This document shows, piece by piece, positions 1-7,690 of a stretch of 64,000 nt of DNA. A program made the position numbers and the translations under genes. This DNA comes from Rhizobium mayense (lineage in GTDB: Bacteria > Pseudomonadota > Alphaproteobacteria > Rhizobiales > Rhizobiaceae), in assembly GCF_030272705.1 (NCBI RefSeq), contig NZ_JARFYM010000007.1:62001-126000 (forward strand), in the 5' to 3' direction. A model generated the notes under the pieces. It worked only from the letters and a program-made list of their open reading frames with translations, was not told the DNA's origin and ran no database searches. Positions within the stretch are counted from its first letter, which is position 1, and each line of letters opens with the position of its first letter.

Positions 1-1178
1 ATCACCTCGGCGGCCGCAAGCTGCTGCCGCCGACCGCGATGCTGAACATGAAGACGGATCCGGCGGGACGACCGTTGAAGTCGCTGTTCAGCAAGGCCTT
101 CGAATATTCCGACGGCTGGGTGGACGACGCGCGCATGGTCGTGCTCAACGCCCGGGACGCTGCCGATCGCGGCGCCACCATCATGCCGCGAACCAAGGTG
201 ATTTCCGCCCGTCGCGAAGGCGACACCTGGACGATCGAAACACAGGACACCATCACCGGCGGGAAGCGCGCGTTCCGTTCGCGCATGCTGGTCAACGCCG
301 CCGGCCCCTGGGTCGACCATGTTCTGTCCGACGCGTTCGGCAAGAACCAGGTGCACAATGTTCGCCTGGTGCAGGGCAGCCACATTGTCGTCCGCAAGAA
401 ATTCGATGATCCACGCGCCTATTTCTTCCAGAATCCGGATAATCGCATCATCTTCGCCATCCCCTACGAACAGGATTTCACCCTGATCGGCACGACGGAC
501 CGCGACTACAAAGATGACCCGAAGGATGTGAAGATTTCCGACGAGGAAACCACCTATCTCTGCAATGCCGCCAGCGAATATTTCAAGGAACCCGTCCGGC
601 GCGAGGACATCGTCTGGACCTATTCCGCCGTACGTCCGCTCTATGACGATGGCGCCTCAAAGGCGCAGGAAGCAACGCGCGATTATGTGCTGAAAGTCGA
701 GGGCGCGGAGGGGCAGGCGCCGTTACTCAACGTCTTCGGCGGCAAACTCACCACCTATCGTCGCCTAAGCGAACATGCGCTAGAAAAGATCGGCGAGGTC
801 ATCGGCCTCAAGGGCACGCCGTGGACGGCCAAGAGCTCCCTTCCCGGCGGCGATTTCCCGGTTCGCGGATATGAGTCCCAGGTTGCCAAGCTGAAGGGGC
901 GCTATCCTTTCCTCGCCGACCCGCACGCACGCAGACTCGTGCGCCGCTATGGCACTCGCGCCGCCATGATCCTTGGAGAGGCGAAGTCCACGGCCGATCT
1001 CGGCCGCAGCTTTGGCAGTGATCTCTACGAAGCGGAAGTCCAGTATCTCATGACACATGAATGGGCCTATACCGCGGCCGACGTCCTTTGGCGCCGTTCG
1101 AAAAAGGGCCTCTATCTCTCGAAGGACGAAGCTGCCGCGCTGGATGACTATATGGCCGGCACCCGCGTTCATGCTTGA
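1..1178 (+). CDS. glpD: Aerobic glycerol-3-phosphate dehydrogenase, 3' part
   Basis: FAD-dependent oxidation of sn-glycerol 3-phosphate to dihydroxyacetone phosphate, with electrons passed to the membrane quinone pool. The frame is open from the first bases (HLGGRKLLPPT precedes the first internal Met), so the gene starts outside the window and the N-terminal Rossmann FAD motif is missing here; about 392 of the usual roughly 500 residues are present. Visible family features are the NAAGPWVD segment near base 300, the LIGTTDRDY segment near base 485, the FGGKLTTYR segment near base 737 and the C-terminal helical DAO domain ending in ADVLWRRSKKGL. The following 106 bases carry no gene. Identity is secure from the whole-length resemblance; only the 5' end is unknown. 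Confidence 0.95.
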   Translation, partial: HLGGRKLLPPTAMLNMKTDPAGRPLKSLFSKAFEYSDGWVDDARMVVLNARDAADRGATIMPRTKVISARREGDTWTIETQDTITGGKRAFRSRMLVNAAGPWVDHVLSDAFGKNQVHNVRLVQGSHIVVRKKFDDPRAYFFQNPDNRIIFAIPYEQDFTLIGTTDRDYKDDPKDVKISDEETTYLCNAASEYFKEPVRREDIVWTYSAVRPLYDDGASKAQEATRDYVLKVEGAEGQAPLLNVFGGKLTTYRRLSEHALEKIGEVIGLKGTPWTAKSSLPGGDFPVRGYESQVAKLKGRYPFLADPHARRLVRRYGTRAAMILGEAKSTADLGRSFGSDLYEAEVQYLMTHEWAYTAADVLWRRSKKGLYLSKDEAAALDDYMAGTRVHA

Positions 1179-1284
1179 GCAGATGCGCGAGGTCCAGCCG
1201 GGTTCCTCGCGAGCGCGGCTGGCGCGGACCAACGGAAGTCATTAAAAGAGGCCGTCGCCCCGATTTACTGATAGGTTCGCCTGC

Positions 1285-2265
1285 ATGACCGACTCTGGCG
1301 CGGTAATCGACTGGCTTCTCGGCTCCGACCCATCGATCCGATGGCAGGTGATGCGCGACCTGCTCGACGCCTCGGAAGCGGAATGGATGGCGGAGCGAGC
1401 CAAAGTGGAGACCGAGGGCTGGGGCGCCAGACTTCTTTCCTATCAGGACGAAGACGGTCAGTGGGCAGGCGGCGCCTTCCTGCCACGCAATTTCAATTCT
1501 CGAGAATGGCATGAACACGGTCAGCCGTGGACGGCCACCAGCTTTTCCCTGTCGCAGTTGCGGGAGTTTGGCCTCGATCCATCGTCGGAGCGGGCAAGAC
1601 GAACTGTCGAATTGATCGGCGCAAGCTCAAGATGGGATGAAGGCGGTCAGCCCTACTGGCAGGGCGAAGTCGAGGAGTGCATCAACGGCCGGACCGTTGC
1701 CGACGGTGCCTATTTCGGGGTCGACGTCTCATCCATTGTTAACAGGCTCGTCGGCGAGCGTCTCGAAGACGGCGGGTGGAATTGCGAGAGGATCAACGGC
1801 TCGGTCCGCTCGTCCTTCGCGAGCACGATCAATGTACTGGAAGGACTGCTGGAATTTGAGAGGGCGACCGGGGGCACACCTCAATCTCGAGAGGCGCGCA
1901 GGTCGGGCGAAGAATATATCCTGGAACGGAACCTCTTTCGCCGTCTCGGCACCGGCGAGCCCGCAGACGAGCGCTTTCTGCGCTTCGTGCACCCAAACCG
2001 CTGGCGCTACGACATGCTGCGCGCCCTCGATTATTTCCGCTCCGCCGCGCTACTGACTGGCGCCGCCCCGGATCCGCGCCTTGGCGAGGCGATCGAACAT
2101 GTTCGTTTGAGACGCCTCGAAGACGGCACCTGGCCGCTCGACTGGAGCCCGACGGGGCGAGTGTGGTTTGAGATCGACGACGGACAAGGTAGGCCTTCGC
2201 AATGGATCACCCTGCGAGCGATGCGGGTGCTCAAATGGTGGGAGAGTTGGTACCGAACGGCGTAG
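1285..2265 (+). CDS. Squalene-cyclase-like alpha/alpha-toroid protein of unknown function
   Basis: A 326-residue protein with no signal peptide or membrane segment. It carries QW-like repeats at residues 55-60 (EDGQWA), 161-165 (EDGGW) and 280-283 (DGTW), each after helical stretches, as in the alpha/alpha toroid of terpene cyclases and prenyltransferases. The acidic DxDD motif of squalene-hopene cyclases and the metal-binding residues of prenyltransferases are not evident, and the length is about half that of a true hopene cyclase, so cyclase activity is doubtful. It is monocistronic, 106 bases after glpD, starting at an ATG. It may bind or modify a lipid or peptide, or simply use the fold as a scaffold; the fold call is inference from the repeats. 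Confidence 0.7.
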   Translation: MTDSGAVIDWLLGSDPSIRWQVMRDLLDASEAEWMAERAKVETEGWGARLLSYQDEDGQWAGGAFLPRNFNSREWHEHGQPWTATSFSLSQLREFGLDPSSERARRTVELIGASSRWDEGGQPYWQGEVEECINGRTVADGAYFGVDVSSIVNRLVGERLEDGGWNCERINGSVRSSFASTINVLEGLLEFERATGGTPQSREARRSGEEYILERNLFRRLGTGEPADERFLRFVHPNRWRYDMLRALDYFRSAALLTGAAPDPRLGEAIEHVRLRRLEDGTWPLDWSPTGRVWFEIDDGQGRPSQWITLRAMRVLKWWESWYRTA

Positions 2266-2283
2266 TGCTGTCAGGTCCGGCGG

Positions 2284-2508
2284 CTAGAATGGTTCTTCTC
2301 TTTTCGGAATCGGCATAGGATACCTAGATCCGAGGCGCGTCTCCGAGAAGATGGGCACGGGCAGTGAGCGTTCTTCCATGAGGAGCGTGTCGAGACGCGC
2401 TACGATCCCCTCCCCCGCCATGACGGAAAGCGGCACCGAGCAGCCGCGACAATTGCCGCGGCGCGGACACTCGTCCGGCATGCCGGCCCCGCCGTTCGGT
2501 TTGCACAT
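2284..2508 (-). CDS. Small cysteine-rich protein downstream of the hemerythrin gene
   Basis: A 74-residue ORF not recognised as a known family. Four cysteines sit in the first 23 residues (C2, C14, C20, C23), the last three in CPRRGNCRGC, and could bind zinc or an iron-sulfur centre; the rest lacks cysteine and is proline- and charge-rich. A good ribosome binding site (GGAGAAG) lies four bases before the ATG, which supports real translation and decides between this frame and an overlapping one. It begins 68 bases after the hemerythrin gene on the same strand, so co-transcription is likely. The metal-binding suggestion is inference from the cysteine pattern. Confidence 0.55.
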   Translation of the reverse strand: MCKPNGGAGMPDECPRRGNCRGCSVPLSVMAGEGIVARLDTLLMEERSLPVPIFSETRLGSRYPMPIPKREEPF

Positions 2509-2576
2509 GGTTCTTCTCCGGAAATTCTGGGCGCTGCCGCGGGCGGAGCCTCGATCCTTCGCCCGCGGTGACCTTC

Positions 2577-3284
2577 TCAGGCCGCCAGCTTCAGCGCGCC
2601 GGCAAGCTGGGCGAAGTCGATGGCCGAAAGGCCCGGACGGACGGCGAAATCGATGACCGCCTGGAAGATTTCCGGCGGCGCGTCCTTCTTCATGGCACCC
2701 AGGAGCGCCGCACGCTCCGCCGGATTGATCGCCGGGATCATGACACGCATGAAGGCCATGCTCTTTTCCGGCGGCAAGGAGGCGATGATGTCCATCTCGA
2801 TGCCGAGAATTTCATTGTCGGTGAAACTGCGCCACAGCAGCGGACCGGTCACCGTCTCCTCCTCGTGCATATGCGCGAAGTCGTCGGCGATATAGGCGGC
2901 GAAAGCCAGATAGAGCTTGCGGCCACAGGCGGGCTTGTGCAGCGGCCAGGCCTTTTCCCAGGCCGCAATCAGTTCTTCCAGCTCGCGGAAGGCGGTGCGG
3001 TGGTCGTCGTGCTGGTCGTCCAGCGTGACGGTCGAGACGCCCTTGGCGGCGAGCGCCACGTGGATGTGGTCATCCTCATGATTGACGTGGGATGCGGCGA
3101 GCATCAGGTAATTGCGCAGGTCGTCGATCAGGAAGACTGTCTCCTCGGCGTTCTGGAAATCGGCTGTGCCGAGACGTCCGAGCAGGTCGCAGCCGGCCTT
3201 GCGCAGGCCTTTGTGTATCGCGCCGTAGATGTCGTAACGACCGTTGAGATCGGGAATGCTGGTAAGCGAGAATTCGTGGCTCAT
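2577..3284 (-). CDS. Hemerythrin-like HHE-domain protein
   Basis: A soluble 235-residue protein whose first 150 residues form a hemerythrin four-helix bundle. Likely diiron ligands are H24, H69-E70 with H73, H92 or H95, and H138, H140-E141 (motifs NHEDDH, QHDDH and HMHEEE). Such domains bind O2, NO or reactive species or help iron-sulfur repair. Residues 150-235 are an extra helical region (MRVMIPAINPAERAALLGAM), also seen in longer bacterial HHE proteins. It reads away from the PNPOx-type operon across a 167-base divergent region and is followed by a small cysteine-rich ORF. The family is clear; the ligand and role are not visible from sequence. Confidence 0.85.
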   Translation of the reverse strand: MSHEFSLTSIPDLNGRYDIYGAIHKGLRKAGCDLLGRLGTADFQNAEETVFLIDDLRNYLMLAASHVNHEDDHIHVALAAKGVSTVTLDDQHDDHRTAFRELEELIAAWEKAWPLHKPACGRKLYLAFAAYIADDFAHMHEEETVTGPLLWRSFTDNEILGIEMDIIASLPPEKSMAFMRVMIPAINPAERAALLGAMKKDAPPEIFQAVIDFAVRPGLSAIDFAQLAGALKLAA

Positions 3285-3368
3285 AATGGTTTTCCTCTCG
3301 TTGGCCGGCGCCTATTCCTGTGCGCCGGGCTGATAGCCGAGAGATAGCCAAGGTCTTTCCGAGGCGCT

Positions 3369-3416
3369 TCCTAAAATCATCCTAAGCGATGGCGACGATT
3401 GCTAAGAATATCCTAA
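3369..3416. promoter_or_regulatory. Phased TCCTAA direct repeats in divergent promoter region
   Basis: TCCTAA occurs at 3369-3374, 3380-3385 and 3411-3416, with a related GCTAAG at 3401-3406. The first two are 11 bases apart and the third is 31 bases further, close to one and three helical turns. They lie between the hemerythrin gene and the preferred TTG start of the PNPOx gene at 3452, where a shared operator would be expected. Binding by the winged-helix-like protein encoded downstream is a guess. Confidence 0.35.
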
Positions 3417-3451
3417 CTAATTATCATCGCCGCATTTCAGGGGGAAAAGTA

Positions 3452-3928
3452 TTGCTGGGGCCGGAACTCGCGGAATTCATAGAAAGTCCCGTCATGATGC
3501 TGTTCGCGACGCGCGACGAGGCCGGCCGACCGATGATTGGCCGCGGTTCCGGCGTGCGCTTCGGCCGGCAGAGCGGGCATCTGCACTTTCTCGCCTCCCG
3601 CTGCCAATGGCCGAAGGCTGTGGGCGAGGCGCGGGCCGGCCGGCCGATTGCCACGACCTATGTACGGGCCGCCGACTACAAGGCCTGCCAGATCAAAGGC
3701 CGGGTCCTCGAGGCGGGGCCGGCGGATGCCGCTTGCCGGGCACTGGGCCAGGCCTATGTCGCAGAACAGCTCGCGCGGATGCTGGCGCTCGGGGTCACCC
3801 GAATGCAACTCTCCAGCACGCTCTCGGACCAGGAACTCGTCTGCCTGACGATCGAGCCGCAGGAGGTCTTCGAGCAGACGCCCGGGCCGGGTGCCGGACG
3901 CAGGCTGATACCGGAAACCGTAGCATGA
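3452..3928 (+). CDS. PNPOx-like split-barrel flavin-binding protein
   Basis: A 158-residue single-domain protein of the pyridoxamine 5'-phosphate oxidase-like split-barrel superfamily, which binds FMN, F420 or heme. The N-terminal LGPELAEFIESP and the following strand MLFATRDEAGRPMIGRGSGV are typical. I chose the TTG at 3452 because AGGGGGA lies six bases upstream; an in-frame ATG at 3389 would add 21 residues but lacks a ribosome binding site and would cover the TCCTAA repeats. The stop overlaps the next start as ATGA, so the two genes are translationally coupled. True PNP oxidase function is unlikely because the family's C-terminal substrate motif is absent; a redox or heme-related role is inferred. 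Confidence 0.75.
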   Translation: MLGPELAEFIESPVMMLFATRDEAGRPMIGRGSGVRFGRQSGHLHFLASRCQWPKAVGEARAGRPIATTYVRAADYKACQIKGRVLEAGPADAACRALGQAYVAEQLARMLALGVTRMQLSSTLSDQELVCLTIEPQEVFEQTPGPGAGRRLIPETVA

Positions 3929-5271
3929 TCCCGCTCGAAAGGCTGCGTGACAGCTTCGAGGGCGTCATTCCCTCCATCATCGCGACGACCGATGCGGACG
4001 GAATGCCCAATATCTCCTATCTCTCGCACGTGCATTACGTCGACGAGACGCATGTTGCGCTCTCCAACCAGTTTTTCTCCAAGACCGCCACCAATGTGGC
4101 ACGCAACGGGCTGGCGACGGTAATGGTGGTCGACGGCTATAGCGGCCAGCAGCACGTGCTCGACCTGGTGTTCGAGCGCTCCGAGATGGAAGGCGAGATC
4201 TTCGAGCGGGTGGCGATTCATCTGGCGATCCTGGAAAGCCGCATGACCGGGATCATGAAGCTGCGCGCCGTCGACATCTACCGGGTGGAGGATTGCCAGG
4301 CCGTGCCGGCCGCCAATCCGCTGGTCGAGCCGGAGCCGCTCGTGCTGCCCGAGCTGATGGGCAAGGTGGCAAGGCTGACGGCGCGGATGTCGGACTGCAG
4401 CGATCCGGAAGCGCTGCTCGATGTGACGCTTGAGGGCCTCGGCGAGTGCTTTGGCTACCACCATTCCATGGTGCTGGTGCCGGACGGCGAACGCGGCGGG
4501 CTGACGACGATCGCCAGCCGCGGCTACGACCAGTTCGGCTTCGGCGCGGAGGTTCCGCCCGGGCGCGGCATTATCGGCGTTGCGGCCGAGCGGCGGCGCA
4601 ATGTGCGGATCACCGACTTGAGTCGCGGCCAGCGCTACATCCAGGCGGTGCGGGCCATGGCGGGCGTCGAGGATGCGACGCCGATCCCGCTTCCGGCGCT
4701 CGACAAGCCGCTCAGTCAGACCGCGCTGCCGCTTGTCTCGCGCGGAAGGCTCGTCGGCGTACTGTTCTCGGAATCGACGGAGCGGTTCACCTTTCGCCAT
4801 CGCGACGAGGAGGCGCTGACAGTGATCGCAGCACATCTGGCCACCGCGCTCTCATTTCTTTCCGAGGAACGCGAGCGGACGGAGACGGGCCGGCGCGAGA
4901 AGGCGGAGAGGTCGGCCGACGAGGCCGGAAGCGTGCCCGCCGGTCGGCGCATCGCCGTGCGTTTCTATCCGCGCGACGGCTCGCTGTTCGTCGACGATGA
5001 CTATCTCATCCGCGGCGTCCCGGGGCGGCTGCTTCTGCACTTTCTCGAAGACTATGCGCGCACCGGCAAGCAGGACTTTCTGAACCGTGAGATCCGCCGA
5101 GACCGGCGCCTGCAATTGCCGGACTTCAAGGACAATCTGGAGACCCGGCTGATCTTGCTGCGCCGGCGGCTGGAGGAAAAGGCAGGCCCGATCATGCTCG
5201 AGCGCGCCGACCGCGGCCGTCTGCGGCTCACCCTTGCCGGCCGTCCGGAGATTGAGGTGGTGGAAGACTGA
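3925..5271 (+). CDS. PNPOx-GAF protein with winged-helix-like C-terminus
   Basis: A 448-residue, three-part soluble protein. Residues 1-130 are a second PNPOx-like split barrel (SIIATTDADGMPNISYLSHV). Residues about 135-310 form a GAF domain (GLGECFGYHHSMVLV to HRDEEALTVIAAHLATAL). After a charged linker, residues about 340-448 resemble an OmpR-type winged helix: a strand with DGSLFVDDDYL, a helical part, then LETRLILLRRRLEEK and a final hairpin. The layout suggests a one-component sensor-regulator reading a flavin or heme state plus a small molecule. The start overlaps the preceding gene by ATGA. PNPOx and GAF calls are fairly firm; DNA binding is inference, and the tail could instead be a protein-interaction module. 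Confidence 0.75.
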   Translation: MIPLERLRDSFEGVIPSIIATTDADGMPNISYLSHVHYVDETHVALSNQFFSKTATNVARNGLATVMVVDGYSGQQHVLDLVFERSEMEGEIFERVAIHLAILESRMTGIMKLRAVDIYRVEDCQAVPAANPLVEPEPLVLPELMGKVARLTARMSDCSDPEALLDVTLEGLGECFGYHHSMVLVPDGERGGLTTIASRGYDQFGFGAEVPPGRGIIGVAAERRRNVRITDLSRGQRYIQAVRAMAGVEDATPIPLPALDKPLSQTALPLVSRGRLVGVLFSESTERFTFRHRDEEALTVIAAHLATALSFLSEERERTETGRREKAERSADEAGSVPAGRRIAVRFYPRDGSLFVDDDYLIRGVPGRLLLHFLEDYARTGKQDFLNREIRRDRRLQLPDFKDNLETRLILLRRRLEEKAGPIMLERADRGRLRLTLAGRPEIEVVED

Positions 5272-5366
5272 CCGCAACGGGTTTGGCTCGGGCGCCTTTT
5301 GCATTCGCCGGTACCTGAACATTTGCCGTTGCGTTGTCATAAAACCGGTGCTAGCTTCCGCGCCGT

Positions 5367-5461
5367 TCACAGGGGAGCTCCGTAAAGCCGGGGCTGAGAT
5401 GTGAGGCGCCATGCCTCCGGACCCTTCAAAGCTGATCTGGGTAATGCCAGCGGAGCGAGGT
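5367..5461 (+). promoter_or_regulatory. TPP (thiamine pyrophosphate) riboswitch
   Basis: The conserved THI-box blocks occur in order: GGGGAGCTC at 5372-5380, GGGGCTGAGA near 5390-5399, GGACCCTTCAA near 5419-5429 and CTGATCTGGGTAATGCCAGCG at about 5432-5452. The 3' end, GGAGCGAGG at 5452-5460, also serves as the Shine-Dalgarno sequence for the ATG at 5466, so ligand binding probably blocks translation initiation directly. It controls the four-gene uptake operon that follows. Confidence 0.93.
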
Positions 5462-5465
5462 TAAA

Positions 5466-6074
5466 ATGTTCTCAGGCGCGCAAGTATCCCTGTATCCCAT
5501 GTCCGGCAATTTCGCCGGCATCATCCTCGAAGCCATCAAGGGCCTCGACCCCTATCGTGATGCGCTTCGCATCGAAACCGACGATATTTCCACCCTTCTG
5601 GTTGGCCCGCCTGATGTGCTCTTCGCGGCCATGCGCGATCTCTTCGTCTTTGCCGCACGATCCGGCGAACATTGCGTGCTCTCGGCGGCCGTCTCGCGTG
5701 GCTGCCCCGGCGAACCGGACGATCCGATCTGCGGCGTCAACCTCGGGGACGGCGTCAAGGCGCCGCTTGCCGAGCGTATCGATGCGGCGCTCACCGCCGT
5801 TGCCGAAACGCCGGTTACCAATCAACCGTCGGCTGCCCAATTCTCGCTCTATGTCATGGGCACCGGCGACCATATGGACGAGATCTATGGCTGCATCGAC
5901 TTCCTGAAACGGTCGGGCACCTTCGATAAGGCCAAGAACTTCTCCACCAAGCTGCGGGGCGACGCTGGCGCTATCTTCGCCACTCTGCAGCAGGCCTTCG
6001 TCAATTTCGGTCCGCCCGAAGGCCACGTCACCCTGGACATCACGGTATCCGCAAACAGCCCGACCAAAGCCTGA
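5466..6074 (+). CDS. ykoF: YkoF-family thiamine/HMP-binding protein
   Basis: A 202-residue cytoplasmic protein of the YkoF family, which has tandem ferredoxin-like repeats and binds thiamine or its hydroxymethylpyrimidine (HMP) moiety. The two related halves are visible as VSLYPMSGNFAGIILEAIKGLDPYRDAL near residues 8-35 and FSLYVMGTGDHMDEIYGCIDFLKRSGTF near residues 124-151. It is first in an operon with three ABC transporter genes and lies four bases after the TPP riboswitch, whose 3' end supplies its ribosome binding site. In rhizobia this gene often accompanies thiXYZ and probably captures the imported pyrimidine. Family call is strong; exact ligand is inferred. Confidence 0.88.
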   Translation: MFSGAQVSLYPMSGNFAGIILEAIKGLDPYRDALRIETDDISTLLVGPPDVLFAAMRDLFVFAARSGEHCVLSAAVSRGCPGEPDDPICGVNLGDGVKAPLAERIDAALTAVAETPVTNQPSAAQFSLYVMGTGDHMDEIYGCIDFLKRSGTFDKAKNFSTKLRGDAGAIFATLQQAFVNFGPPEGHVTLDITVSANSPTKA

Positions 6075-6090
6075 TCAGAGCTTATCGGCC

Positions 6091-6897
6091 ATGTCACGAC
6101 GTCTGTCCGCTTTTGCGCCATCTGCGCTTCCCGCTGCCATTATCGGCGCCTTGCCCGCGATTGCCGCTGCTGTGGGTTTCCTCGCCCTCTGGGAATTCTA
6201 CGCCGATTTCTCCGGCATCCGCCCGTCCATCCTGCCGTCGCCCTCGCGCGTCCTGATGCAAGGCTGGATTAACCGGCAGGCGCTCATCGACAATACATGG
6301 CCGACGCTCAGCGCCACACTCGCAGGCTTTGGCTGCTCGCTTGCCGTCGCCTTCATCTTCTCGGTGCTGATGGATTTTGCCCGGCCGGTGCGCCGTGCGC
6401 TGTTTCCGCTTTTCGTCATCAGCCAGACCTTGCCACTGGTGGCGATTGCGCCGCTGGTCGTGCTCTGGTTCGGCTTCGGCCTAGTGCCGAAGATCCTGCT
6501 CGTCGCCCTCGTCACCTTCTTCCCGATGCTGGTGGCGCTGCTGCAGGGCTATGAGGCGACGGATAAGGATATCCACGAGCTGCTGATCTCGATGAAGGCC
6601 TCGCGTTGGCGGATCTTCTTCCTGGCCCGCCTGCCTTCGGCTCTGCCATATTTCTTCGCAGGCCTGAGGATCGCGATCACCTATGCCGTCGTCGGCGCGA
6701 TCTTCGCAGAATATGCCGGCGCCGCCAAAGGGCTGGGCATCTACATCCTCAACGCCAAGAACAATTTTCGCCCCGATCTCGTGCTCGCCGCCGTCTTCGT
6801 CAGCGCTGGCCTGACGCTCGCACTTTTTGCGATCACCGTTCTGCTCGGCCACCTGACGATGCCCTGGCGCCATAGCGAAAGGCCGACATCGTCATGA
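6091..6897 (+). CDS. thiX: ABC transporter permease, ThiX-type
   Basis: A 268-residue inner-membrane permease of the nitrate/taurine/thiamine-precursor type (BPD_transp_1 family) with about six membrane helices. The EAA-like loop contacting the ATPase is near residues 151-185 (GYEATDKDIHELLISMKASRWRIF in the DNA around 6550-6620). It lies 16 bases after the YkoF gene and overlaps the ATPase gene by four bases, fixing it in the riboswitch-controlled operon. Together with the ATPase and binding protein it should import a pyrimidine precursor such as formylaminopyrimidine or HMP, as described for ThiXYZ systems; the substrate is inferred from the riboswitch and YkoF. Confidence 0.88.
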   Translation: MSRRLSAFAPSALPAAIIGALPAIAAAVGFLALWEFYADFSGIRPSILPSPSRVLMQGWINRQALIDNTWPTLSATLAGFGCSLAVAFIFSVLMDFARPVRRALFPLFVISQTLPLVAIAPLVVLWFGFGLVPKILLVALVTFFPMLVALLQGYEATDKDIHELLISMKASRWRIFFLARLPSALPYFFAGLRIAITYAVVGAIFAEYAGAAKGLGIYILNAKNNFRPDLVLAAVFVSAGLTLALFAITVLLGHLTMPWRHSERPTSS

Positions 6898-7679
6898 CCC
6901 TACAAGCAATGGCCTTACAGCCAATGATTACGCATAGGTTGGAATTCCGCGGGATTTCCAAATCCTTCGGCGCCATGACCGTGTTGGACGACATCTCGCT
7001 CACCGTAAACGACGGCGAATTCGTCACCATCGTCGGTCCCTCCGGCGCCGGCAAATCCACCATCCTGCGGCTCTTGACCGGCACCGAAAAGGCGAGCGGT
7101 GGCGAGATAGTCTTCGATCGCCAGCCGCTCTCGGAAAGTGCAGCCACTTTCGCTTTCATGCCGCAGCGCGACGCGCTGATGCCCTGGAGCCGGATCATCG
7201 ACAATGCCACGCTCGGCCTTCGCGTCCAGGGCATGGACCGGAGGACGGCGCGGGCGATGGTCGAACCGCTCTTCGAGCCCTTCGGCCTTGCCGGGTTCGA
7301 AAACCACTATCCGTCTCAGCTTTCCGGCGGCATGCGCCAGCGCGTCGCTTTGCTGCGCACCGTTGTGCAGAAGCATGACATGCTGCTCCTCGACGAGCCC
7401 TTTGGCGCACTCGATGCGCTGACGCGCACACAGATGCAGGAATGGCTGCAGACCATGTGGGCTGATCATCGCTGGACGGCGCTCTTGATCACCCATGACG
7501 TCCGAGAGGCCGTGTTCCTCTCAGACCGCATCTATGTGCTTTCGCCGCGCCCGGCGCGGATCATCCGCGAAATTCGCGTGCCGCTACCGCGCCCGCGCAA
7601 GCTCGCCGATCTTGCCGACGCCTCCGTCCGCGATATCGAGGCCGACATTCTCGAAACCTTGCTTCATCGACCCTCTTGA
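6894..7679 (+). CDS. thiZ: ABC transporter ATP-binding protein, ThiZ-type
   Basis: A 261-residue cytoplasmic ATPase. Walker A GPSGAGKST is at residues 48-56, a Q-loop MPQRD follows, the signature LSGGMRQR is near residue 143, Walker B LLLDEPFGALD near 164, and the H-loop THD near 200. The ATG overlaps the permease stop by four bases. It powers the uptake complex formed with the neighbouring permease and periplasmic binding protein. Members of this subfamily include nitrate, taurine and thiamine-precursor ATPases that cannot be told apart by motifs alone; the TPP riboswitch assigns it to pyrimidine uptake. Confidence 0.9.
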   Translation: MTLQAMALQPMITHRLEFRGISKSFGAMTVLDDISLTVNDGEFVTIVGPSGAGKSTILRLLTGTEKASGGEIVFDRQPLSESAATFAFMPQRDALMPWSRIIDNATLGLRVQGMDRRTARAMVEPLFEPFGLAGFENHYPSQLSGGMRQRVALLRTVVQKHDMLLLDEPFGALDALTRTQMQEWLQTMWADHRWTALLITHDVREAVFLSDRIYVLSPRPARIIREIRVPLPRPRKLADLADASVRDIEADILETLLHRPS

Positions 7680-7690
7680 AGGAGACCGCC

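Noticed and set aside
1192..1228. CCAGCCG/CGGCTGG inverted repeat after glpD as a terminator
   Set aside because: There is no T-run after it on either strand and the loop is GC-rich, so it is not convincing.
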